Of a stretch of 64,000 nt of DNA, positions 10,945 through 19,937 are shown in pieces. How positions within the stretch are numbered: position 1 is the stretch's first letter; each line of letters begins with the position of its first letter. This stretch comes from Petasospora fabianii. Lineage: Eukaryota > Ascomycota > Saccharomycetes > Phaffomycetales > Wickerhamomycetaceae. The translations under genes were made by a program, and so were the position numbers. Location of the stretch: positions 1,178,001 to 1,242,000 of the forward strand of contig CP048715.1 in NCBI GenBank assembly GCA_022641835.1. Reading direction: 5' to 3'. The notes below the pieces were generated by a model that had not been told where the DNA came from, did not search any database, and was given only the letters and a program-made list of their open reading frames with translations.

Positions 10945-12204
10945 ATGGACAATCCTTTGGCGAACAGCTCGACTCTCTCGTTGTTGGGTAAGAGTAAGTT
11001 CACAGGCTCCTCGGCAGACTTATCAACGCAGCCATCACAAACCGACGATGTGGACCGGGGTAGCATCAGTTCCATTAAGAAGCATAAGCACAGGGATGCA
11101 GCTAGGGGATATTTCTCCCGACATATGAAGATGACCTCATTGGAGAAGACGAAGCAGCAAAGGCATCCTTCAAATCCACGACACGCGGATGCTGTCAAGG
11201 AGAGCTATATCAGGGAGTGTGAGCGTTGGTACACAACCAGTAAACTTGACAAGCACGAGAAGGTCACTGACCCCTTTACGTTTGCCACGACGAGGCTCGA
11301 TGCCTTTCTAATGTTCTATGATTCTCTACTCCAAGGTGTTCCTCTCAATACGCCGTCCATGGAGGAGAAGCAGGACAGAATTGGGTTCTGGGCCTGTAAG
11401 GCTCTTTTGTTCCTGACTGGTTTACGAGAAGTTATATCGATCCAAGTGCTTGCAGACTTCTCCAATAACCAGCTGAAGAAGAAAGAACGTCTTAAAGTGC
11501 TATATCTAATGAGTGACTACTATGCAACACAATGGTCATGGCAATTGGCTATTGACAACCCAAATACCGATGTCTATTGCTACACATTGGGTGCAATACA
11601 CTACACGGGGATATCTGAGCACCGATCCAAGATTGGTCCACCAAACTACCACATATTACATGGAGACACCATGGACAATATTCCATTTTCAAAGGAGTCT
11701 TTCTCAAGTTGTGTCAGTTTTGATCTTTGGCTAAATTTGAAAGAGGACGAATGGGTGACTGTTCTCAAGGAGATTAATAGAACGCTAGCACCTCAAGCTG
11801 AACTTTGTTTGTTCGTTATGGACATTTCAACAATAAATTGTACCAATCCGGTATATAATGAATTTTTTACAAAGTTACAAGAGGCTCTTGTTCGTGAGGG
11901 GATTGATCCATTCCCCTGTCGCAAAATCAGAGGTCGTCTCTCACAGGCTGGATTCCAGAGAACGAAACACGCATTTATTTCACTTAAAAAGGGTGTTGCA
12001 GGAAATCTCGGTGCCATGATGGAACTGATACAGAGCTTCTTTGAATATGTCATCTTTACAAAAGTTGCAGAGCAACTTCTCGGTGAAGATGAGTTGGAAC
12101 TTTTCAGAGAATTGAGAGTCCAATACAACAGAGACCTTCGTAACGGTGAGATTTTGGACCAGTTTGGAGACACCTACCTCATGTTTACCTTGAGTAAGAA
12201 ATAA
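10945..12204 (+). CDS. Putative class I SAM-dependent methyltransferase-like protein, function unknown
   Basis: A complete 419-residue frame from ATG 10945. About 95 polar, charged N-terminal residues (KKHKHRDAARGYFSRH) precede a fold that looks like a fungal class I methyltransferase. The strand-turn-strand pattern LKVLYLMSDYYATQWSW stands where motif I (VLDIGCGTGxW) would be, FHILHGDTMDNIPFSKESFSSCVSFDLWLN-like sequence stands for motifs II-III with an acidic loop, and TVLKEINRTLAPQAELCLFVMDIS resembles the usual RVLKPGGxLxxxD region. The glycine-rich SAM loop is not conserved, so SAM binding is uncertain. No membrane segment is evident. I do not recognise an S. cerevisiae counterpart. It lies in the same direction between MCX1 and ALA1 with ordinary codon use. 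Confidence 0.6.
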   Translation: MDNPLANSSTLSLLGKSKFTGSSADLSTQPSQTDDVDRGSISSIKKHKHRDAARGYFSRHMKMTSLEKTKQQRHPSNPRHADAVKESYIRECERWYTTSKLDKHEKVTDPFTFATTRLDAFLMFYDSLLQGVPLNTPSMEEKQDRIGFWACKALLFLTGLREVISIQVLADFSNNQLKKKERLKVLYLMSDYYATQWSWQLAIDNPNTDVYCYTLGAIHYTGISEHRSKIGPPNYHILHGDTMDNIPFSKESFSSCVSFDLWLNLKEDEWVTVLKEINRTLAPQAELCLFVMDISTINCTNPVYNEFFTKLQEALVREGIDPFPCRKIRGRLSQAGFQRTKHAFISLKKGVAGNLGAMMELIQSFFEYVIFTKVAEQLLGEDELELFRELRVQYNRDLRNGEILDQFGDTYLMFTLSKK

Positions 12205-12468
12205 TCGCCTTGACTAATTGTGTGTCTATCTTTTGCAACTACCTAATGAATAATGAACGATATCAAATAACCAAGTGAACCCTTGAACCCGTGCTGAGTC
12301 TTACGCTAACTATACTAATTAAAACCTCCTTCTCGCAGTAAATCTTATCCCGGAATCTCACTCTGCCATCTCTAAGCGTGTCAATAAGGGACCCAGCTCA
12401 GAAAAAAGCAGCGCGCGCGCCATCGCCAAAAGTTGACGAGACGAAAGCTTTAGAGGAGTCACCGCTGT

Positions 12469-15400
12469 ATGCTTTTGGCCCCGCTAAGACGTCTTTTGCT
12501 GTCAAACGCCTCAGTAAAGAACTACAGCACGATGTCCACCCCAACCGCCGAGTGGACCGCCAAGAAGGTACGTCTATTCGCAGCTTCCGCCGCGCTACGC
12601 TCGCTGCCGCTGAGATCGAACAATGCTGCCGCCACTTGTGACAATGCCTCAACTGACCAGCTCTTGTGATCTCTTTGCTTTTCAATCAGTAAATTGTACC
12701 ATACTAGAAACACATTACTAACACTTTTCTTTTACCCAGGTCCGTCAGACTTTTTTTGATTACTTCCAGGAACGTGGTCATACTTTTGTTCCATCATCCT
12801 CCGTCATTCCATACGATGACCCAACATTGTTGTTCGCCAACGCTGGTATGAACCAGTATAAGCCAATCTTTCTGGGTACCGTGGACCCATCTTCTGATTT
12901 TTACAACTTGAAGAGAGCCGTTAACTCTCAGAAGTGTATCAGAGCTGGTGGTAAACACAATGACTTGGAAGATGTTGGTAGAGATTCTTACCATCACACT
13001 TTCTTTGAAATGTTGGGTAACTGGTCCTTTGGTGATTATTTCAAGAAGGAGGCCATTGAATACTCTTGGGAATTGTTGACCAAGGTCTATGGCTTGGATC
13101 CAGACAGACTCTACGTCACCTACTTTGGTGGTGATGAAGCTGCCGGTTTAGAGCCAGATCTCGAGGCTAAGGAGCTTTGGAAGTCCGTTGGTGTTGATCC
13201 ATCACACATCTTGCCAGGTTCCGTTAAGGACAACTTCTGGGAGATGGGTGACCAAGGTCCATGTGGTCCATGCTCTGAAGTGCACTACGATAGAATCGGT
13301 GGTAGAAATGCTGCTCATCTCGTCAATGAGGATGATCCAAACGTTCTTGAGATTTGGAACAATGTGTTTATGCAGTACAACAGAGAGTCTGATCGCTCTT
13401 TGAAGCCATTGCCAGCTAAGCACATTGATACCGGTTTGGGTTTCGAGAGATTGGTGTCCATTTTGCAGCAAGTTTACTCCAATTATGACACTGATGTCTT
13501 CCAGCCATTGTTCAAGATAATTCAAGAAATCACTGGTGCTCGTGAATACACTGGTAAGTTTGGTGCTGAGGATGTTGACGGTATCGACACCGCTTATAGA
13601 GTCTTGGCCGATCACGTTCGTACATTGACATTTGCCTTGGCCGATGGTGGTGTTCCAAATAACGATGGTAGAGGTTACGTTTTGAGACGTATCTTGAGAA
13701 GAGGTGCTCGTTACGCTCGTAAGTACTTCAACTACCCAATTGGTGACTTCTTCTCCAAGTTGGCCCCAACTCTGATTGAACAGGTTAAGGATGTTTTCCC
13801 AGAGCTTGAGAAGAACACCGATTCCACATTTGAGATCTTGAACGAGGAGGAAATCTCATTCTCTAGAACTTTAGATCGTGGTGAGAAGTTGTTCCAGCAA
13901 TACGCTGAGGCTGCTAAGAAGTCTTCCAACGAAGTTTTGAACGGTAAGGATGTCTGGAGATTGTACGACACTTACGGTTTCCCAGTTGATTTGACTCAGT
14001 TGATGGCTGAGGAGGCTGGCTTGAAGATTGATGAGGAGGGCTTTGAGAAAGCCAGAGTTGAGTCCTACGAGGCTTCCAAGGCTGGTGGTAAGTCTAAGGG
14101 TGCCTCTATCATCAAGTTGGATGTCCACTCTTTGGGTAAGTTGAGTGAAGACGGTGTTCCAAAGACTGATGATCAGTTCAAGTACGCCACTGAGAACATC
14201 GAGGCCAAGATCTTGGTCATTCACGACGGTGAAAACTTTGTTGATGAGATCACCGATATCACCAAGGAGTACGGTATCATCTTGGACAAGACACCATTCT
14301 ACGCTGAGCAAGGTGGTCAGGAGTACGACACTGGTAAGATTGTCATTGACGGTGAGTCCGAGTTCAACGTTGAGAACACTCAGCTGTACGCCGGTTACGT
14401 TTTCCACACTGGTAGATTGGCCGAAGGTAAGCTGAAGGTTGGTGATAAGGTGATTGCTGGCTTTGACGAGTTGCGTCGTTGGCCGATTAGAAACAACCAC
14501 ACCGGTACACATATTCTCAACTTGGCCTTGAGAAATGTTCTTGGTGATGATATCAACCAGAGAGGTTCTCTTGTTGCCCCAGAGAAGTTGAGATTTGATT
14601 TCTCTCACAAGCAAGGTTTGACATTGGATGAGGTTGCCAAGGTTGAAAAGATCTGTAACGATCAGATCAAGAAGTCTCAGACTGTGTACGCTAAGGAGGT
14701 TGCCTTGGACACTGCTAAGTCCATCTATTCTGTCAGAGCCGTCTTTGGTGAGACATACCCAGACCCAGTCAGAGTCGTCTCCATTGGTGTTCCAGTTGAG
14801 GAGCTTCTCAAGGCCCCAGACAACAAGGAATGGCACAACATCTCTATTGAGTTCTGTGGTGGTACCCACGTTGCTAAGACCAGTGACATCAAGGACTTTG
14901 TCATCACTGAGGAGTCAGGTATCGCTAAGGGTATCAGACGTGTTGTTGCCGTCACTGGTAGTGAGGCTCACGAAGTGCAGAGAATTGCTAGCGAGTTTGA
15001 GCATGAACTCTTGAATGCTGGTAAGCTGGAATTCTCTCCATTGAAGGAGAAGAAGCTGAAAGAATTGGGTGTTAGACTCGGTCAGTTGAACATTTCTATC
15101 TTGACCAAGAACAGCTTGAAGGAGACTTTCAACAAGTTTGACAAATCTGTCAAGGATGAGCTGAAGGCTCGTCAGAAGGCTGAGAGCAAGAAGACTCTGG
15201 ACACTGTCAAGGAGCACTTTGAGGCCAACGCTGACTCTGAGTTCTTGGTTGCCCACATTGATATCAGTGCTAATGCTAAGTCTATCACTGAGGCTATCAA
15301 CTACCTTAAGAAGGAGAAGCCACAGAAATCCATTTACCTCTTTACAGGTAACGCTGATAAAGTTGCCCATGGTTGTTACATCTCTAACGAGGCCATTGGT

Positions 15401-15565
15401 AAGGGTGTTGACGCTTCCGAATTGGCCAAGAACGCTTCCACACATATCGGTGGTAAAGCTGGTGGTAAGGGTAATGTTGTTCAAGGTATGGGTGACAAGC
15501 TTGCTGGTATTGATGAGGCATTGAAGGAGCTTGAGACTCAATTGAAGGAAAAGCTTACCATCTGA
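12469..15565 (+). CDS. ALA1: Alanyl-tRNA synthetase (cytosolic and mitochondrial forms), two exons
   Basis: Exons are 12469-12567 and 12740-15565. The spliced frame runs ...[20 protein letters not shown], matching other Ala1 proteins across the junction. The enzyme charges tRNA-Ala. The class II core is clear ([60 protein letters not shown]), as are the editing-domain zinc motifs HTGTHIL and FCGGTH and the C-Ala domain ending in [17 protein letters not shown]. Two in-frame ATGs occur in exon 1. The ATG at 12469 adds 21 residues ([20 protein letters not shown] then T), basic and without acidic residues, a good mitochondrial presequence; total 974 residues. The ATG at 12532 gives a 953-residue cytosolic form (S. 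cerevisiae Ala1 is 958). One gene serving both compartments is known for yeast ALA1. CTG encodes the invariant Leu of KPIFLG. Confidence 0.96.
12568..12739 (+). other. ALA1 intron
   Basis: A 172-nt spliceosomal intron in phase 0. The donor is GTACGT at 12568, the branch site TACTAAC at 12716-12722 and the acceptor CCCAG ending at 12739. Removing it joins WTAKK to VRQTFFDYF, which aligns with homologues; reading through meets stops. Confidence 0.93.
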
Positions 15566-16020
15566 TTTTGGCATTACTCTTTGCTTGCATTATTAATTAA
15601 TATCTTTTTTCTTTTGTGTTTTGCTACGATACATGATGATCCCATATGAACTTTGGTTGTTTGATTAACATCCCCTCATTCTTTTTTTCTTTAATTGTAA
15701 ATAGTAAAATAAACAACAAAGCCGAGGCCCCCCGTTTCACCGCCGCTCCGCAGGTCCGCTCCCAGTCGCCCCGGCGGTCCGCATGCAACCGCAGCACCGT
15801 CTCCAGAATGTGTCAAACAACCAGCAAATCCTCCGTTAGCCAGTGAAGTCCAGTGTGGTCCAGTGGTCCAGTGTCTGGGGAAACGGCAGTTGGTGGGTCT
15901 ACGGAGTTTGACACTCGTCTGGAGCACAGGAGATGACACATCGCAGAGTTGGTATAAGAAGACACTGTGCTCTGCGTTGCTGGGACTAAACATGGCCCAC
16001 TAACTCTTTAAGACACAGCA
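15566..16020. other. Intergenic region ALA1/F-box gene
   Basis: A 455-bp gap. It includes a GC-rich patch (about 15722-15800) and a short direct repeat of GTCCAGTG-type units (about 15848-15876). No coding frame or RNA gene is supported. Confidence 0.55.
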
Positions 16021-16923
16021 ATGACAGAACTCCGCAAATTATCCCTAACTGACTTACCAACAGAACTTCTATTGCATGTTTCTGGCTTTTTAGGTGATGA
16101 TCCTTGTACGATCGTACCTCTACTAAGCGTGTGCAAAGAGTTCTACTTGACTTTCCGTCAAGGTTTATACGCTAACATATTTGCCCTTGTTTCTTCAGAT
16201 GACTATTTCGATGACAAGATTACATATGAAGCATGGGAAAATGGGCTTCATAACAGAACTCTTATCACTAGTTGTTACTCATTGAACAAGCTGACTTCCC
16301 TCTTATTATCTAGGCCAGATCTCTTATCCCTTGTCAAGACATTTAACATCAATGCGCTCAACTTTGATGCCACAGAGAGAAGAGTTTCCGATGCTGTTAT
16401 GCGTTACATGAGACATACTGAGGAAGATTGTGATACAGATGGAGCTTCATTTGAAAAGACACCTCATAATTTCTTCCTTCGTCGCTCATCTATTCATGAA
16501 CTACGAGATGCCATCTTTGACTCCTGTCTAAGAGATTTTTACAAGAGTCAAGATGCTTCTATCAACATCCACAAGTATACAGAAAAGAGAAGAACAATTG
16601 CATCTGCCAACGAGTTACTTTCCTGTGGTGGGGGAAACAAGAAGGAGAAGGAACCCATGCTTATGAACATTCAACCTGGTGTTGTTAACATGATGCTATT
16701 TTGTCCGCATGGGCTTGATGGGTTCAAAGGTGATATTGGATTTGTAGAGTGTATTGACAAATCTAAGAAACTGATTGAGCAAACAGGTGTTGGATCAATG
16801 GGTATAATGAATTTCCAAAACATGTTGAGTCAAAGCTCATATAATAGAGCAGGTGGAGATGAAGAAGATCTCGTGTACACGACATTTATGTTCTACTGTT
16901 TAAGGGGCAGACTGTCAAGGTGA
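16021..16923 (+). CDS. F-box-like protein of unknown function
   Basis: A complete 300-residue frame. The N-terminus (LSLTDLPTELLLHVSGFL...VPLLSVCKEFY, residues 7-42) has the pattern of an F-box: LP-E-LL-hydrophobic turns, then a VC/K helix. Such domains bind Skp1 and bring substrates to an SCF ubiquitin ligase. The rest (about 45-300) is mixed alpha helix without leucine-rich repeats, WD repeats or any other domain I recognise. A Lys-rich stretch sits near residue 213 and there are no membrane segments. It ends at TGA 16921-16923. Substrate and pathway are unknown. It may be a fast-evolving lineage-specific F-box protein. Confidence 0.6.
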   Translation: MTELRKLSLTDLPTELLLHVSGFLGDDPCTIVPLLSVCKEFYLTFRQGLYANIFALVSSDDYFDDKITYEAWENGLHNRTLITSCYSLNKLTSLLLSRPDLLSLVKTFNINALNFDATERRVSDAVMRYMRHTEEDCDTDGASFEKTPHNFFLRRSSIHELRDAIFDSCLRDFYKSQDASINIHKYTEKRRTIASANELLSCGGGNKKEKEPMLMNIQPGVVNMMLFCPHGLDGFKGDIGFVECIDKSKKLIEQTGVGSMGIMNFQNMLSQSSYNRAGGDEEDLVYTTFMFYCLRGRLSR

Positions 16924-17331
16924 TATTGGTTAGGCTTTCCTTTCTCCTTAAGACTGCTTACTGAGTATACTCTTAGAGTTAAATGAATATTTAAAAGTAA
17001 TTTTTCAGTTGAAGTTGAAGTATAACTTGATATATTTAGTGGTAGAATGAAAAATTATCATAAAATATCTCTAAAAAGGTTTTAAAATAGCTTTTTTATG
17101 TCATATCACTTCAACACCTTAACTATAGAAAACACAAGTATTTCTCAATGTATCAAGACAAAATTTCACCAGTTAAATACCAGATATTGCAATTAATCAA
17201 ACTATTAAAACTACTAAAAACCTTAACATCTCTCCGCTGCATCGCGAGATCAAAATCTAAAAAAAAAAAAATTGGATATGTCAATAGACATAACTTCAAC
17301 AAAACCTGTATAATAGTACCAACAAACCAAC
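16924..17331. other. AT-rich intergenic region upstream of POP5
   Basis: A 408-bp AT-rich spacer with an A12 run near 17260. A 72-codon frame across it (17148-17366) is low-complexity Lys/Leu/Ile and overlaps POP5, so I do not call it. No RNA gene is seen. Confidence 0.55.
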
Positions 17332-17820
17332 ATGGTAAGACTCAAAGCCCGTTACATTCTATTTGATATCCTATATCCACCAACTACAAAGCCGCTCGAA
17401 CGTTATTCGGAACGAGATACACTTCTTGCCCTTCACAGTACATCACCAGGACTATCATCACGAACCATTGCAGACATTGTTCGTAAGCAAATACAAATTT
17501 ATTTCGGAGATCATGGAGCTGGTGTTGTTGGATTATCACTCATGGTGAAGTATTTCTCACCCAAGACTTCCACTGGGATTATAAGGTGTTCTCGAGATCA
17601 TTACCAACTGGTATGTGCTGCATTGACGATGATAAACAGTATTGGATCAAAGGATGTTATTGTGAGAGTTGTTAGGGTAAGTGGAACTATTAAGAAGTGT
17701 GAACAAGCTGCAGTTGAAAGAAATAGGGACCTGATGAGACTTATGGAGAAACAGTACGATGACGAAGAGGAGAAAGAGATTATGAACATTGAAGAGGATG
17801 AGGAAGACCGTGATGATTAA
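17332..17820 (+). CDS. POP5: Pop5, shared protein subunit of RNase P and RNase MRP
   Basis: A 162-residue protein (S. cerevisiae Pop5 is 173). It begins MVRLKARYILFDILYPP, almost the same as Pop5, and has LMVKYFSPKTSTGIIRCSRDHY and VVRVSGTIKKCEQAA, the core of the archaeal/eukaryotic Rpp14-Pop5 fold. The C-terminus is acidic (DDEEEKEIMNIEEDEEDRDD), as in other yeasts. Pop5 pairs with Rpp1 and helps fold the catalytic RNA for 5' maturation of tRNAs and cleavage of pre-rRNA in the nucleolus. It is convergent with PRP45, the same adjacency and orientation as YAL033W/YAL032C in S. cerevisiae. Confidence 0.95.
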   Translation: MVRLKARYILFDILYPPTTKPLERYSERDTLLALHSTSPGLSSRTIADIVRKQIQIYFGDHGAGVVGLSLMVKYFSPKTSTGIIRCSRDHYQLVCAALTMINSIGSKDVIVRVVRVSGTIKKCEQAAVERNRDLMRLMEKQYDDEEEKEIMNIEEDEEDRDD

Positions 17821-17866
17821 TGACCTAATACATAAAACTTTTCATAATAGATGTGCTTCATTAATT

Positions 17867-17923
17867 ACTTATAGATCGTCATAATACTTATAGATCATCA
17901 TAATACTTATAGATCATACTATT
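17867..17923. repeat. Three 19-bp tandem repeats in the POP5/PRP45 3' gap
   Basis: The unit ATAATACTTATAGATCATC is present about three times with few changes, ending inside the last codons of PRP45. It lies between two convergent genes, so a role in 3' end formation is possible but unproven. Confidence 0.75.
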
Positions 17924-19265
17924 CAGTTCTTTGTCTTTTCACTTGAAGACCATACTCCGAGTCATCAACGGGTTTAGAATTGCTAGAACCTTCACCAGAT
18001 TTTTCAAATTGAACTGGACCTAATGACTCAAATCTCTTTTCTGAAGTAAGATCATGTAGAGCTTCATCTGGATCCTGGTCTCTGCTTGAATTGGAAACTT
18101 TGTAAATGTTACTAATAGCTTGTTGAACAAAGAGTTCACTGTCATAGACTTGATCTTCACTGTTTGTAATTTGTGTTGATTTGGTGAAAAGTCTTGAATC
18201 AAATTGTGTTTCAATAGATTTTGTAGCTTTAGAAACACCTAATTGTGCCCTTTCAGAGATATCACGATCTCCTAATGTCTCAGCCATAGATCTAATTTTT
18301 TGCTCCTTACCCATCTTGGACATCTTCAATTCCCTTTCAGCCTTACGTCTTCTTTCTTCTCTATCCAATGTTCTTCTGCGTTCATCTTCGTTCTCAAATC
18401 TTTCCTGTTGACGACTCTGGATTCTTGCTCTATCTTCACGAGTCTTTTGTGCCAATTGTCTCAATCTCTCTTCTTTCTCTCTAGTCAACTTCTCAGCTTC
18501 CATCTTCTTCAAAGCATGACGAATCTTAATCTCATTTCTAACATCTTGATCAGCTTTATCCAAAGAATCTGCAAGATTAACAAACTTTTCATTGATCTCA
18601 ACCGATGCATTAGCCGATGGATCACGACCATCAACTGCAAGTCTCTTGTCTAGGGCAATGGTGAACCCATTCGGGTTTTTCCAATTGGAAATGGCAGGTG
18701 GTATATACCATTGTTTTTGTTCCTCTGCAGTGACTTTCTTGGTAGGAGCATGAAGTATTGGTGCAGGTGGTGATGGAGGTCTTTCAAATTGTTTCTTCTG
18801 TTTGAATTTAGGTGGTGCCATAGGGTCTTGTTGCTTATCGATGATCTTGATGATTCTGGAACTTGTTGGTGCATCATTAAGGATATTTGAAGATGTGTAT
18901 CTAACATAATCTGGCTTACTTTTATCCTTCTTAAGAGTTCCAAGTTTGGTTTGCAAAACATTATCAAGAGCCTTCCTCGTTCTCTCTGTGCATTCTAAAA
19001 TCTGCTCTTCAGAAGGTTTCTGAAGTGAGATGTTCCGTTGACGCTGCCTTAGAGGCTTAACATCATCAATAGAGGACTGTATCACACGATCTCTGTTCTC
19101 ACCTGTGCGTATTAACTGTGTATAGTCTCTTGAAGGGGCCCTCTTTGGTTCTGGTGCAAGAACAACTTGGTTGTTGGTGTTGGTTGTTGCTGTGCTTGTT
19201 CCACTAGCTGTCGACCCAGCTGAATCACCTCGTACTTGGGAAAGATACTGTCCAATAGAGAACAT
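17919..19265 (-). CDS. PRP45: Prp45, SNW/SKIP-domain splicing factor
   Basis: From the ATG at 19265 the product is 448 residues (S. cerevisiae Prp45 is 379). It starts MFSIGQYLSQVRG and carries the SNW signature PPAISNWKNPNGFTIALDKRLAVDGR (about 190-215). A charged helical Arg/Glu-rich region (RKMEAEKLTREKEERLRQ type, about 250-330) follows. Prp45/SKIP is a scaffold of the NineTeen-related part of the spliceosome, threading between U2/U6 and Prp8, and needed for the second step. The open frame extends further upstream only through a non-ATG codon and an ATATG microsatellite, so the first ATG is chosen. It is convergent with POP5. Confidence 0.93.
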   Translation of the reverse strand: MFSIGQYLSQVRGDSAGSTASGTSTATTNTNNQVVLAPEPKRAPSRDYTQLIRTGENRDRVIQSSIDDVKPLRQRQRNISLQKPSEEQILECTERTRKALDNVLQTKLGTLKKDKSKPDYVRYTSSNILNDAPTSSRIIKIIDKQQDPMAPPKFKQKKQFERPPSPPAPILHAPTKKVTAEEQKQWYIPPAISNWKNPNGFTIALDKRLAVDGRDPSANASVEINEKFVNLADSLDKADQDVRNEIKIRHALKKMEAEKLTREKEERLRQLAQKTREDRARIQSRQQERFENEDERRRTLDREERRRKAERELKMSKMGKEQKIRSMAETLGDRDISERAQLGVSKATKSIETQFDSRLFTKSTQITNSEDQVYDSELFVQQAISNIYKVSNSSRDQDPDEALHDLTSEKRFESLGPVQFEKSGEGSSNSKPVDDSEYGLQVKRQRTE

Positions 19266-19937
19266 CTTGTTATATGATATGATATGATATGATGTGATGA
19301 AATAATGTGATAACACAGTTGATGAGCTCTTGATGAGCTGAAAGAGAACAAAAGAGCTCTTAGAGTGAGTTTCGCGAATAGTTCATGTTCGCGAAGAAGA
19401 CCAGGGGCTACACAACCATGAGATTATTTCCCGATTGGGATGCGCCGAGCCTGGGCTTGGCTCTTGGTCCCTGCGTTAACGATAGATGAGTAGAATATAA
19501 CAAAGTAGAATAGTTGTATAATGGAGAAGTGTAATATAGAATCACTATGTTTCGAATAACTGCGCTACCAAGAAAGCACATGCGCACAGCCCGTCATCGA
19601 CTGGCTGGGGCTGATTAGTGGCGATGATGGTCAGGGTCTCGTGACTGGAGTAGAGCTGCGCCCGTTATTGCTTGAAGATTAGATGAGCATCGGGCAGATG
19701 CATATATAAAGGTCTGACTTGATTATGTTATTACTGATTTATACAAATGCTCATAATAGTCTTAAGAACATTAGAGCCACTCGGGGCCATTTGCTTTGCT
19801 CCCTCATCTAAAGCCGTTTCAGGATACAACAGGGTCCGACGCACGTGAAAAAAAAAGTATAAACAAGAGCAAATAACCCATTGCCCGACATATTTGAACA
19901 CCTTTGTAACCTTCCACAAACCTATTCACCTACTACA
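19266..19937. other. Divergent promoter region PRP45/cation exchanger
   Basis: A 672-bp region. It holds a GATAT microsatellite just upstream of PRP45 (about 19272-19291), two TTCGCGAA palindromes and a CACGTG box near 19842. No RNA gene is supported. Confidence 0.6.
19371..19395. promoter_or_regulatory. Two TTCGCGAA palindromes
   Basis: Perfect 8-bp palindromes at 19371-19378 and 19388-19395, 106-130 bp upstream of the PRP45 ATG. The same octamer recurs in three other intergenic regions of the window. It contains the CGCGAA core related to Swi4/Mbp1 sites, but the binding factor is unknown. Confidence 0.5.

Noticed and set aside
12378-12641. Frame across the ALA1 leader
   Set aside because: It overlaps exon 1 and the intron in another frame; the conserved reading is the ALA1 one.
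13871-14869. 332-codon antisense frame inside ALA1
   Set aside because: A shadow of the strongly biased ALA1 codons; its translation resembles no protein.
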